A stretch of DNA of 49,556 nucleotides from Chromera velia (taxonomy: Eukaryota; Sar; Chromeraceae), in the NCBI GenBank assembly GCA_018398765.1, contig JAHBMJ010000157.1, forward strand, positions 68,469 through 118,024, written 5' to 3'. The notes below the pieces were generated by a model. That model was not told the origin of the DNA, searched no databases, and saw nothing but the letters and a program-made list of their open reading frames with translations. The translations under genes and the position numbers were made by a program. Shown one piece after another: positions 22,243 to 33,804 of the stretch. Each line of letters opens with the position of its first letter. Within the stretch, counting starts at the first letter, position 1.

Positions 22243-23361
22243 CAAAGTCTGTACGAGAGTGTTCCGGATGCCTTTGCGGCGACGCACTCCCTCTCTTGCA
22301 CCACCACGTTGGTGATGCTCTTTCTCGACATTGTTAAGACGGGAGGGCCGCCAGTCAGAGGGGGCGGGGGGATGATCTGGATGACATTCAATTTATTCTT
22401 GGCGAATTTGACTCCCTCTGGAAGGAGGAATCTCAAGAAGCGTAGACAGGTGGTCTCTTCCAGAGGAATGATTGGCTCCCCGTCCGGTCCCTGGAGAACC
22501 TCGAAACCTTCCTCAAAGAGCTGTTCATAGGTCTAATGGTCGGTTGTGATATTCCCCAGGGATGTCTCGGGGTGGGCTTGGTTGGGGTCATGGAGACGGG
22601 GGTAGAAATAGAACATCCAGTCATTGAACTTCTTTCATGCCTTGTCATGGAAGTTCTCGTTCGAGGTGATATTACGCGGGATAAGAGCATGGAGAAAGAC
22701 ATGAAGCACTTTGCCTCCTTCTTCCGTAAAACAGTTTGTGAGGTACTCAGTGGCGGTGACGATCTCGAAGGGGTAGGGGGCGCAGCTGAGGAGTCGTTCG
22801 TCCGGGTCCCCAAGCCATCAGGCCCGCTCTGTAGCGACCGATATCCTGTTGAGAGTGCTTGCTCATCTTCTTGAAGCAGTTGCCGAGCTCTGTGTGCGTC
22901 ATCTGCTGTCTCGACCCGCAGGTGAGGAAGTAGAAGAGCTTGAAGAACATGACTCTCGAGGAGTTCTTCCACCCTACAGTCACAAACACACACATTTGCC
23001 TGCAAGGATGACCAGCGGTGAGATCGTATAATATCAGTGAGTTTATCTGAACGAACGAAATCTTGTGCAATCGTATGAGAGCGAAAGACATGAAGCGACT
23101 GACCATAATATCCAAGCATCACCGCCCTCTCTACGTTCCGCATACAAATGCAACACTGCATGTTTGCATTCAGTCTGACGGGGATTCCACTTACCGGCAA
23201 AGAAAAGGGCGGGGATTCCACTGACCAAAAATTTTTCCAGAATGTCCCAGGGGGCTTTTACTGCAGCAGACTCCCTTGTTTGTACAGTAACTGCAAGGTC
23301 TTCCATGTTCTTTTTGCATGGACTTGATGAACTGAGCTTCACAATGACCCCCAAGATGAGT
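22243..23361 (-). pseudogene. Unrecognised multi-exon gene with in-frame stops and a frameshift
   Basis: Exon-like segments: 23361-23226 (GCAG acceptor, GTCAGT donor; LILGVIVKLSSSSPC ... ESAAVKAPWDILEKFL) and 22973-22243 (TAG acceptor, GTGAGT donor). The second begins FFKLFYFLTCGSRQQM, changes phase near 22810 in a G-run, continues RLLSCAPYPFEIVTATEYL, and meets TGA (22637-22635, before KKFNDWMFYFYPRLHDPNQ) and TAG (22535-22533, before TYEQLFEEGFEVLQGPDGE) in the same frame. Sequence beyond each stop stays coding-like, so these are breaks in one protein. Upstream, MKPVFLFIFCF at about 23645 could be a signal-peptide exon, but its phase does not join. Probable recent pseudogene; assembly error is the alternative. 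Confidence 0.5.
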
Positions 23362-24201
23362 CTGCACTCATGCAGCAAAAAGAATTAAGGGAAGAATCGA
23401 ACGAATGTTTAGAGACTCTGAGGGAGGGACATTGAGGGACAAACAAAAGATGCTCTTCCCTTGGCTCACCACTGACAGACCTGTCAATGGCGTATATGCA
23501 AGCGGACTCGTGCTTGTAACGTCACCCAGTTCCCCTCTCCCAGATGCACCCAATATCGAGGAGGACTTCGCCAGCTCCTGCTTTGCACAATCAGCAAAAG
23601 CTTACTCACCAAAACAGAAGATGAAAAGAAATACAGGCTTCATGATCTCGTACGGGTCCCTCCGAATGTAAGTGTGCATGACTTTCTGTGTCTTCCCCTT
23701 CATCCACATCCCCTTCCCCTTCAGTCCTCCATATGTACATACATTCGCACATGCAAACACACGTACATGCGTGCTCTCTCAAGTATGTAACGTGCACACA
23801 CAAACGCGCAGACCCGTTTCAGCGTCTCCTTGAGAACATCTAAAAAGGAAAGACACGGCGATCGGGGGAGGTGGAGTCTGAGGAGAAGTAGAACGTCGAA
23901 GAATATGCATTTCCGCTCCGAAAACGAAACGGAGACACAAAGACAAAAAGACCCTCAAAACCCTAAAACCCAGATCATGAATACAGACGGTGAAACCATA
24001 CACATTCTGTCGGAAGTAAAGGCTACCAAAGAATCAGAAAGGAGCAGGAATAGAAGAAAAATGAAGAAAACTTCTGAATCACAGCTAATCCCACACACCC
24101 CTCAAAGCATATGCTACATGTCTTCGTCCACGAGCATGGCATCTGCATGGTCTCTTTCCTTTCTCCCTAATACATGCGCATAGGCTCCCCGAACCAGCAC
24201 G

Positions 24202-24255
<54 letters not shown>

Positions 24256-24303
24256 GTCACAGACACTGTCTCTCTCTCTCTCACTCACTCACAGACACAA
24301 ACA

Positions 24304-24358
<55 letters not shown>

Positions 24359-24623
24359 ACACACATACACACACGCACGCTCGCACAAGCACTGTGACGC
24401 ACACGTGCAAACACACAAACGGGGGCACGCATACACACATGCGTTCGCACAAATTCACAAGAAAAGTGGGAGGAAGCTGTGAGGAGAAATTGAAATTTAA
24501 CAGAGAGGGCAACACTTTGTGCGATGGAATCCGGTGCGGCGTTTTCACTGAACTCCAACTGTACAATACATGCTTTCGAAATTGGTTCAAATGTCACATT
24601 GACTTCGGTTTTTTCATTGATCG
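23362..24623. other. Intergenic region with dinucleotide arrays
   Basis: Apart from the possible signal-peptide-like exon near 23630-23660 on the minus strand, no gene is supported. Long open frames here come from dinucleotide repeats. Confidence 0.45.
24201..24380. repeat. (TC)n(AC)n compound microsatellites
   Basis: Two successive blocks of CT repeats followed by CA repeats, separated by a short CTCACTCACAGACAC-type spacer. Confidence 0.95.
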
Positions 24624-25938
24624 CTAGCTGGAACTTCCAGAGCCTCCCGCTGCCCCCCCCCCTTCGTGAGTCCCCCTATCCCACAGGCAGATGTCCCCTT
24701 CGGCAGGAAACCAGAGCCCGATTTCCCTCTCTGCTGCGTCAGGGGTGTCGCTTGCGTGCACAACGTTCTCTCCCTGCAACCATTATGCATTCTCTTTACA
24801 TACAACCGAGAAGGAGGGGTGCCCATGCGCCTGACTGTGTGGGAATGACGTCCTCTTTGGCGAAGAGTCGTGCTAAGTCGTGACCATTTCGTGTTTCTGT
24901 TTTGCAAGAATACCTACCTATACCTACCTCAGCAATCATGCCTTCCGAATCCTTCCGAAAGAGAGAACTGCGCTGTCTCTTTCCCAGGGTCATGATGTCA
25001 TTGGTTGAACTTCCCAATTTCCAAACAAAAGAGAAGAGAAGAGAAGAGAAGAGAAGAGAGGACAGACAAAAGAACAAACCGACCACATCGATCGCAAAAT
25101 CACCCCTGATGGTCCCCGGCAGACACTCGAAAGGCCGGCCCTCCCCAATCATGCGACGGCCCTGCCGCACTGCGTCTGGGCCCTCCCATGCCATACAGAC
25201 AATGGGACCACTGCAGTTATCAATGTAGACAGGAGAAAAACCGCCCTTGACTGTGTAGTGGCAGGCGCACTTTGAGAAACTTTCAGGTCGTCTGCTTTTG
25301 AACTAAATCTCCGGGTACCGTCTCCCTCTTCCTTTTTTTTTCTCTTCTCTTCCGTCATGTTGCCGATGGATGGAGCCATTGTGGTGCCTAGGGTATCGAA
25401 GATTTAACCCAGACAGTGGCCTTCGGTCTCAATTGAAAGAGAAAAGACAGAGACGAGGTGCGGAGAGAGGAGACATGCAGAGGAATCATTACACCGGCCC
25501 TCTTACATCACTTCGGATCAACTCGTGAGATCAAATTAATGTCTGGACGATGTCTTTTGGTCAGATCGAGTGGCTTACCTGATCATGAAGTCGATGAACT
25601 CTTTGAAGAAGTTGAGATGCTTCAACTCATCATAGTGCAACTCTATGAGCCCCCTCTCAGGACGACACATCTTCAGGCCGATCAATCGGTACCCTCGTTG
25701 CTCAAAGCGCTTCAGAATTTCCCCTACCAACCCACGCCGTACAGCTGCACACGCAATGCAGGTAATAAAAGAGAGATGAGGCGAAGCAGCGCCCTCAGTC
25801 AATTAGTGAGGCACTACAAGTCTGGAGACTTCGGGTGCGTATCGGTCAGTCTGGATCAACAACATTTGTTTTGGGGGAGTGGTTTGCATGCTCACCATCT
25901 GGTTTGGCTATCACAACAGTTCTCTGAGTGGCCGACAT
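24624..25938 (-). CDS. ndk: Nucleoside diphosphate kinase, 161 aa, four exons
   Basis: Exons: 25938-25896, 25744-25579, 25210-25080, 24769-24624, phase-consistent, 162 codons. The product starts [20 protein letters not shown] and aligns along its length with the NDPK family: KPD active-site lysine, [23 protein letters not shown], the Tyr of [24 protein letters not shown] arginine, and ENVVHASD with the phosphorylated histidine, then EREIGLWF. It moves phosphate from ATP to other NDPs. One catalytic-loop position differs: where most NDPKs have Thr in ETNPADSKPG, this one reads [10 protein letters not shown]. The fourth-exon acceptor was chosen because it preserves family length. A Gly/Ser tail follows the conserved core. 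No signal peptide; likely cytosolic. Confidence 0.9.
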
Positions 25939-26671
25939 GGACGACGAAAGCAAAAGAATCACAGGAACCGTCTCTGTATGCGCCTGGTCAGCCTGGAGTG
26001 ATCGACTCACGCTGCAATGCACATCTGAACTTCCTTTCTAGAAGGACGGGCATGGACTTGCTCCACGTCTCCTGTAATCCGGCGACCTGAAGTCTCTCTT
26101 GAAGTGTAGTCCGATATGAATACTTCTCATGCTTATATCGATATCTGTGTTACTAAGAAGCGATGTGTTTGTGTGCAGAGTGTCGTCTTGGTACAGTGGG
26201 CAACCCAAGGGCTCAGTACATGGCTCAGTGGTGGGTAAGTCGTCAGGACAACACCTCTGTCACATACGTTTCGTGAGCAACACTCTGCAACACTGCATGT
26301 GCGCGTTCGAAGGCAGCTGCGTGAAAATCACTGACCGAGCTAAAAGCTGCTGCTTAGCTGCATGCTCGGCGGATCTTCAAGATTCTTTCTCCATGCACCT
26401 TGCATGAGAATCATTATTCAATCATGACAGGGAGCCACCAGAACACCCAGATGCTGCGACAGTCTACTTCTCATTGGACACTTTGATAGCACTGGGAAAA
26501 GGAGGACAAGACCTTGAGAGGCTTCTGTCGATCATGACTTGATGCAACGCCGGCAGAGACGACCGGCTCTTTTGTTCCGTCTGGCTCTCTGAATCGGCAA
26601 CGACTGACTGATCGATCGAAGTTTGGTGTACAGAAACACACGTGCTTGCTCCCAGTTCCTCAGAGTCAGTC
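25939..26671. promoter_or_regulatory. Divergent intergenic region between NDPK and the CNB-domain gene
   Basis: About 730 bp separate the two outward-facing start codons, so both promoters should lie here. No GC-rich island or TATA box is evident. A possible two-exon small frame (26163-26542) overlaps it. Confidence 0.35.
26163..26542 (+). CDS. Possible small spliced gene (59 aa), unrecognised
   Basis: Exon 26163-26230 (MCLCAECRLGTVGNPRAQYM...) joins, through a GTGGGT donor and a TGACAG acceptor, to 26431-26542 (EPPEHPDAATVYFSLDTLIA...) ending in TGA; 60 codons in phase. Composition is protein-like but short, and an alternative donor (GTAAGT at 26235) breaks the frame. It may be an upstream open frame or a 5' exon of the large gene that starts at 26672. 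Confidence 0.3.
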
Positions 26672-29600
26672 ATGGAGAATTTGCAAGACGAGAGAACGGT
26701 GGCAAAAAAAGTGGAATTTTTGGATCGTGAGTTGAGGACATGGAAGGAAGTCGGGGAGATCAACCACCAGAAACAACCCACTGTAGCCCTCTTGGCCAAA
26801 CAAGTCAGGTCGCTGCTTTTGCTATTGAAAGACCGAGTTGGAGTCGCAGCTGGTGACCCGCAAAGGCTTTTCAGCTGGGCAAACTCCAGTGGCTCCTCAC
26901 AGCCGGGAGACGATACGCATTCGCCCAAGACCAAGAATGTTTTGGATCTGCGGAAACGTGCGGTTGTCCACTCACAGCTCATCAGAGGGGCAAAGCAGAT
27001 GGCCAAGACGTCAGCAGAAGTAAACCAACGACAATTTGAGCAGGCAGAAAAGCAGGCAGCAGACATTAACTCTCTCCGTGACTTTATCCGTCGGTGCATT
27101 ACTGTGGCATTTCTCTCCGACCCGGTTCTTGCCCAGGATCCCCGACTCACCTCACTACTAGATGTTCCACCCCCTGACGGGGCATCGGCACTAGTTGGAT
27201 CAGAAGACCCCGCAAGGCTGCGTTTTGCATTGCAGTTTCCCCACTTACAGGCCGTCAGCTTAGCAGGAAACGGTGAGACGGCAGCAGCCCATGGTGGTTG
27301 GTCTCGGACAGTGAGCCCTGAGGGGTTCGAATCTGTGCTTCCGAAATTTGTAAAGGAGCTCAGGCGGTTCGGGGCTGTAGAGGGGGAACGCGATCATGAG
27401 CATGAATTGCCGGGGCCCTGGGGAGAGGGCCATCGGCCGGGGCCCTCTTCTCTGGATTTTGCGTTGTTCTCAAGTCAAGAGGAGATTCGAGAAGCAGAGG
27501 AAGTATTGGATGGAAGGTCGGTTTCTGTCTTCCCCCCGTTTCTCTCTTTCTCTTTCTCTTTCTCTCTCTCTCACTCTGTCTCTCTCCCTCCGTCGGTTAT
27601 GTTGTTGTTGATCTGGTTGTGTCGACCTTGATGATGGGTTCATGTAGTCATGCAGCTTTGGCTCGAAGGGAGAATGGATGTGAATACTTTCTCTCGCACA
27701 AGAAAGTGTGTTTGAGTGTGTGCGTCTTTTGTTCTGTCATACAGGATGCTGAGCACGGAATCACAATTCGAGTCTGAGGACGTCCAGGCGCAGTGCCTAG
27801 AAGAGCACAGGGGTCCCTCTCGCCTGCTCGTGAATACACACACCTATCTGTGAAGAACGATTTTGGTGCACCGGCTTTCTTCCTTTCTTCCTGCATACAT
27901 GCCATGCAGGTGGGGGTCGTACAGGTTGGTGGACCAGTGGCTTGCCGACTCCCTGAGATGGCACCTGCTGGACCTGGCAATCCAGAGATCCCGGGCCCAA
28001 AACAGACAGAAACTCACAACGCTGGCAGAGAGGAAAGTGCAGGTGGGTTTGATGAATGCCAAGGAAGGAGAGAGGAAGAAAGGCAGGAAAGAAGAAAGGA
28101 GGGAAGGAAGGAAGGGAGGAAGGAATGAAAGAAGGAAGAAAGAAAGGAAGGAAGAAAAGAAGGAAAAAAGGAAGGAAGGAAGGAAGGAAGGAAGGAAAGA
28201 AGAACCAGGAGAAAGGGGAAGACCAGGAAGGAAAGAGAGCGGGAAAAAATTAAAACGGCTGTTGAAGCGGATCCGCAGTCTCCTTTGTGGTTCGTGTGCA
28301 AGTTGCCTCCTGTTGCCTGTCTGTAAGGGGATTTTTTGTGCAGTCCCTCAACACTCAGCTGAGCTGAAGATCCGTTCTCTCTTTTTGCCTTTTGATTCTT
28401 CGATGTGCGGAATTGGTGGTCAACAGGCGATTTCTCTGCTTGTCTGTTCTTTTTCTTTCACTGAGACTGCGCCTGTCTGTAAAGAGTTTCATTTCCCCCT
28501 TGACCGCGCTCTGCCTCCCTTTTTACCACACCCAGTTGACAGAACCCCTTTCGACTCTAGAGTGAAACAAATTTTCCCTTTTCTTTTATGCGGTGCAGGT
28601 GGTCCTGGAAGCTGTTGACAGGAAGCTCAGCCTTGTCTGGCATGCACGTTTGGACTTCCTTGCTTCAGAACACCTCGCGGCCATGAGTGAGCTCTTCACA
28701 CCCACAACTGCACCCAAAATCGCCAAGTAAGATCGAAGAAACAAAAACAATAAGAGAGATGTGTGAGAAAAGAGATGACAGAACAGCAGCTCGAACCGAG
28801 ACACTTTTTATTGGTTGCACCCTTTTGCGCATTTTACTTGCTTCGCTTAGCTTGTCTTTTCTTCTTCATGATCGGTCTGCTTCTACCGACGCGTAGCTTT
28901 GCTTTCTGCGCAGACAGACGGGTCCTCGCACGGTTTCACTCATCTGGACGCTTCCTCTCCTTTGCCTCATTCCCCCCCTCCCCTCATATTGATCTTGTTC
29001 CTTCCTTCCTTCCTTCCTTCCTTCCTCTATCCCTTCCTTCCCCTCACACAACGCCCAATGCAGATGGAGATCCCGTCAGACGGCAGAGGCCCAGACGGAG
29101 CCCATGGAGTCCCTCGAGCGGTGCGCTGCCCTACAGAGACGGTTACAGGAGACGGAGGGGGAGCTGGACAGACTGAGGGCGGCAGTCAGAGAGGCCTCCA
29201 GTGCCCTCCTGCTGAAGATGGCTCAGAGGGGAACCCAGGGAGGTGGCCTGATGGCGGGAATGGGAAGTGAGTGGATGGACTTGAACAGACAGGTCGAGAG
29301 GCTGAGCAGACAGGCGGACACGAGAGAGCACAAGGAGGCTCAAACACAGGTCCGTGCGTGTGTGGATTTGTGTTGTGTGCGTTTTTGCATACGCGTGTGG
29401 GGGTCTGTAGTTGATCTTTTCGGCTTCCCCAAGTCTTTCTTTGAGTAAGTTAGACAACAGATTCTTTGGTCGGTCTAGACATGAGTGTGTGTGTGTGTGT
29501 GTGTGTGTGTGTTGCTCACGCTTGGATTGTCTCTCGACTCATTTGGTAACCGCCCCCCCCATTCGTTTGACTTTCTCTCTCTCCTGTCTGTCTACCCTTG

Positions 29601-32600
29601 TTTCTCTCGCCGTTCTTTGACGCACGCAGGTGACGTTGACTCGTCTGTGTGCGGACGATTTGGCATTCGTCCTTCCTCAGCAGAGCGAATTGTTGAGGGC
29701 CCGCGTGGCAGTCATATGCGATGAGGTCAGTCAGGGAAGTTAAGCGTCTCTATGTTAAATTTCACTTCCTTCCATCAGCCGTTGCCCAGGCAGGCGTCGA
29801 AGTCCACATTGTGTTTTTCTTTCCAGGAAGGAAGTCTGGTGCCAGACAGCAGAGATACGAACATGGTTGAAACCTGCTTCACTGTGTCGACTGGATCAGG
29901 TGGCAAGAGAACGAGCGAGCGGGATCGAGGCCGAGAACGGCAACGGACCCTTTTTGGAAGAGGAGGTGAAGGCTCTGGAAACTCAGGCGGCAGGACTCGA
30001 GAAAGCTCTGGTGGACATGAGGAAGGAGAGGGCAGAGAGGGCGAGGCAACTTGCGGTCAGTCAGTCTTTCCGATGAGTTAATTTCTGTTGAAGCAAAGTG
30101 AAGACATGCAAGAAGAAATGACAAGTGAAAGGACAGGAAGTATAGAAAAGCATGAAAGAAGAACCCTGTCGAGCTTTCGTCTCTTCTCGAACATCTGGGA
30201 AGATGGGGAGAAATTGCCTTGGAGCGTTAGTTCCCTTCTCTGAGCGCTGAATGGAATTAAATCAAGTCGAAGAAGCAAAGAACAGCTGAGCTCTCTCTAC
30301 CCGACAGACAACGTTCTGCCTTCCTCTCTATCCCTTCAGGTCCGGAAAGGAGATGCTGCAGCGGAGGTGGCGGCCCTGGAGGCTGCGTTGATTCTGGAGG
30401 CGCAGCAGGCAAAGGAGGCGGGGGAGATGGAAGGTCCAGGGGTCAGTCAGGCGAGAGGTGTGGGGTGAAGGGAAAAGAGAGAGAGAGAGAGAGAGAGATG
30501 TTTTTTAAAAGCAGCTCTCCTTTGTTCATGAAGCTCGTTTGGTTAAGGCTGAAAGGACGGCCTATTTGGTGTCTCTACCACTGAGTGTTTTGCCCTCTTC
30601 AGAGGTGGTTGTTTCTCTTTTACACTAGCCTGGTAGAGAGGAGTGGAAGTGGAGTTTAATTATTGTAGTTGCGGAGGTCCTGCCTTCCTCTGAGGCGCTT
30701 CTGGGGGTCATGATTTCTGCTAAGCCTAGCATTTGCACAGGTTTTCTGTCCTCAACCCTTCCCTTTTTTTCTGCTTTCTTTATTTGCTGCCTCCTTTTTT
30801 CTCTTTGACTGCAGTTGCTAGCGGTTCCAGGAGCAGGCGAGTACCCTCCAGAGTTTGTCAGCGAGAGCCATGAGGAGGGGCAAGCAGGAGACATGATTCT
30901 CTCCTTTCGGTCAGCTGGGAAGGGGAGGGGAGGAGAGATAGGTTCGATTGGATTCGTTGGGCGCTGTTTTCAATGGCTCGCTCTTGCCTTCTCATCGCGT
31001 TTGCCGTTTTTTCTCTTTCGTGCATGGAGCAAAGAAGGGCGTCTCGCTGACCTTTTCTGGCAGCTCTTCGTAATGTGTGTGTACGCACACGTGTGTGTGG
31101 GTGCGTGTCTGTGTGTATGTGTATGTCTGTATTTCGCTCTCCCTCTCTCCCTCTCTCTCTATCCATGTGTCTATACATGTGTATGTATGCATGTGTGTTG
31201 CTTCCATGCAGAGAAGAGGACCGGAGAGTTGTTGTACCGGGGCGTCGCAGCGACGGGATGGGGGAGGTCCTCTCGAAGGCCGCCGTTGCCGCAGAGGCCC
31301 TGTCCTGGCGGGAGGGGCAGGGGGGGGACCAGCGGTCGGAAAACTCCGTGAATACTTCGCAGACCAACAGCGAGAATGCAGAAGATGAGGGGAGGCTCTC
31401 TCACTTCAGGTCAGAAAAACTCGGAAATGGGAAAAGAGTGCGCAGGCGAGGAGCTGCTCTCTCGCGACTTTGCTTGGCGGTGATTTATGAATTGCTATAC
31501 GACGGATCTTTTTTCTTTGCAGCGTCTCTCGGTACTACATCGGTTCTGTTATCTTTGCGTCCTTCGATGGTTTCGGTACGGTCTGTTTGCGGGTGGAGAG
31601 TCAAGTCGCGGGAGTGTGTTCGGATCGTGCCGAGAGGAATGGAAGACCGTTCTTTCTTGCATCAACAGAAGAGAGAAAAAAGTGTTGAGGAAGAAAAGGA
31701 AGAAGAAGTCGATATCTTGAAATGGAAGTGTGCAGAAGGGTTGCTCTAACTTGGATAGAGAGCGCTGCTTGAAAGGAACCCACAATCCCTGTTTGTTGCT
31801 TTTTTGTTTCTTTGTGGCTCTTCTCTCTCCGCATGCAGGGCTGAGAAGGCTCTACAGCTGTCAAGCGGCACCACCGCAAAGAAAGATCGGGACAGTTCAA
31901 ACGTCCTTTTGAACTTCCAGGTCCCCCCTGAGGTTCTCGACTCCGCCCCTCCCGCCTTCTCCTCAAACCCCCTCAGACGCAGGAACGCCGTATGTGCAGA
32001 GTCAGTGTTACAGCTGCATGGGGTTGATGAGAGGGGAAGATTACCGCAGAGTGCGAGGCCGAAAGACAGAGAAGAAGCTCTGTTTGGATCTGCCATCTCT
32101 CGTGCTTCTATGCCGAGGGAGTTAGGTCCGGGTGCATCGGCTCCGATGGAGACACTTTTGAGGTCTCTTGAGAGAGACCCGTTAATGGCGAAATTGGACC
32201 CGGCCACGCGTCGGGCTATTGCAGAGGCAATGCAGTTGGTGCGTGTGCCTGCGGGGCAGCAACTCCTTGCAGAGACTGATGCAGTTGATTCTTTGTTGGT
32301 TGTACAGTCAGGTACTTTGGTTGTCCGCAAGCGAATGCCTGAGCCTGGGGGGGGTTCGGCGCTGCTCCCTGTGCGCAGCCTAGGTTCGAGTGATTGTTTT
32401 GGGACTTTAGGGTTGCTGCAGGCAGGGGAGGGAAGGGAGGTTTTGCTTGGAGATGAAGGGCCGGTGGAGGGGGGGGAGACGGTCGAAACAGAGACAGAGA
32501 GCTCTGTGTGGGTAGTTGACCGACCTGCGTTCCTAGACGCAGCTCGGGGGGTGTCTGCCCGTCTCCAGTCTCTTTGTTTTGCCGCCGTTTCCCGTGTGAG

Positions 32601-33804
32601 CCTCCTGGATGTACTCACAGAAGGTGAGCGACTGAAAATTTGCGGGGCCATGCGCCCGAAGGTTTTCATGGACGGTGAGACAGTTCTGCGTCTCGGGATG
32701 CCTTGTGACTTGCTCATGGTGGTTGTACATGGGATTGCCATGGGGGCAGGGGCAATGACGGGTGGGGGTCGTATTTATGTTGAGGGTCAGGTTATTAATG
32801 AGGAGGCAATTTTGGCAGCCACAGGGGGGAAGGGGGCTCTGTCCGATGGTGAGGCGGCATTGAGGGAAGGGGACGTGTTTGATGTTTTTGCAGAAGGGAC
32901 GGAGGGAAGGGGAGGGGGGGGTCTACCGGCATCAGAGACCGTCACTGCCGGAGACGGCAGTGGATTGTCAGGAAAGACCACGCCGGCATTGATGGTAATG
33001 TATATCAGTGCAGTGGCTCTGACACGTCTCGTAGGAGACCTGGAGATTCTCATGGAAGAAAGAGGAGGGGGGGGGTTTGCAGCCGTCGGGGGAGAAGGCA
33101 GGCCCCCTGCCTCGTCTTCCGATGGAGCCTCGGGAGAATATGGAGAGAAACGGAGGCATCCCGCTGTCCCCCCCCTTCCCCTTGCCTCCATATCACAACG
33201 CAATTCTGCCTCTCAACGTTCCGGCCCAACCGGATCCCATGCGGGCACAGGGGTCGAGGCAGGAGGAGGCCGAAAGGGGTCCACTGCTTCGGCCTCTGCC
33301 GCCGCCGGGGGGCCGAAACCCCCGGTCCCTGTGTCGGTACATGCCGAGCCCCCCCGTCAGGCTCCCCCCCAGTCGTCTTCAGATCCCACGATGGCAGCAG
33401 GCAACCCACAGAGCCTCCCGCCCCGAGGCAGTCTGACTCAGGAGAAGATCACACCTGCAGGCGCAACCCCCCCTGCACGGTTAGAGCTGCCTGGTGGACC
33501 GTCCGGGGTCACCCCGGCCAGCGCCCCTTCCAGTGACGTTTCGTCTCCTCCCAGTGCGTCCTCCCGATCTGGTCGTGAGTCGGATGCAGACGATGATGAG
33601 GTGGAGGGGGGGGATGGGAAGGACAAGAAGAAGAAGAAAAAGAAGAAAAGAGGATGGTTTGGTCTTGGGTGGGGAGGGAAAAAGAAGGACAAAGGGAGTG
33701 GAGATGAGGCGGACGAGAAAGAGAAGAAAGGCAGCATAAGCAAGGCAAAAGATTCAGAGACAGAAAACACGGAACGCAACACATCTAAATCAGGCAAAAA
33801 ATGA
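26672..33804 (+). CDS. Coiled-coil protein with two cyclic-nucleotide-binding-like domains, 1392 aa, eleven exons
   Basis: Exons: 26672-27516, 27745-27849, 27910-28042, 28599-28726, 29064-29349, 29630-29725, 29831-30055, 30340-30441, 30815-30909, 31212-31409, 31839-33804; all phases agree, 1393 codons. Residues 1 to about 700 are mainly charged helices (for example LDRELRTWKEVGEINHQKQ, CAALQRRLQETEGELDRLRA, EEEVKALETQAAGLEKAL), probably coiled coil. The last exon has two CNB-like folds: about residues 843-971 (LDPATRRAIAEAM ... VPAGQQLLAETDAVDSLLVV) and about 988-1120 (LLDVLTEGERLKICGAM ... DGETVLRLGMPCDLLMVVVH). Both lack a clear phosphate-binding cassette (no FGE...PRxA), so nucleotide binding is doubtful. 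The C-terminus is Pro/Ser-rich, then very Lys-rich. The start is the first ATG of the long first exon; an upstream exon is possible. Function unknown. Confidence 0.8.
28068..28204. repeat. (GGAA)n microsatellite in an intron
   Basis: Purine-rich GGAA/GAAA units in intron 3 of the CNB-like gene; frames read through it are simple-sequence artefacts. Confidence 0.9.
29483..29512. repeat. (GT)n microsatellite in an intron
   Basis: About fourteen GT units within intron 5 of the CNB-like gene. Confidence 0.9.
30478..30497. repeat. (GA)n microsatellite in an intron
   Basis: About ten GA units just downstream of the exon 8 donor of the CNB-like gene. Confidence 0.9.

Noticed and set aside
24085-24600. 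Cys/Val-rich and Ser/His-rich open frames on both strands
   Set aside because: Translations of (TC)n and (AC)n dinucleotide repeats.
25944-26162. Extra 5' coding exons for the CNB-like gene
   Set aside because: No phase-consistent donor/acceptor combination into the 26672 frame was found.
28014-28301. Ser/Phe-rich minus-strand frame (SFLPSFLPSF repeats)
   Set aside because: Translation of the (GGAA)n microsatellite within an intron.
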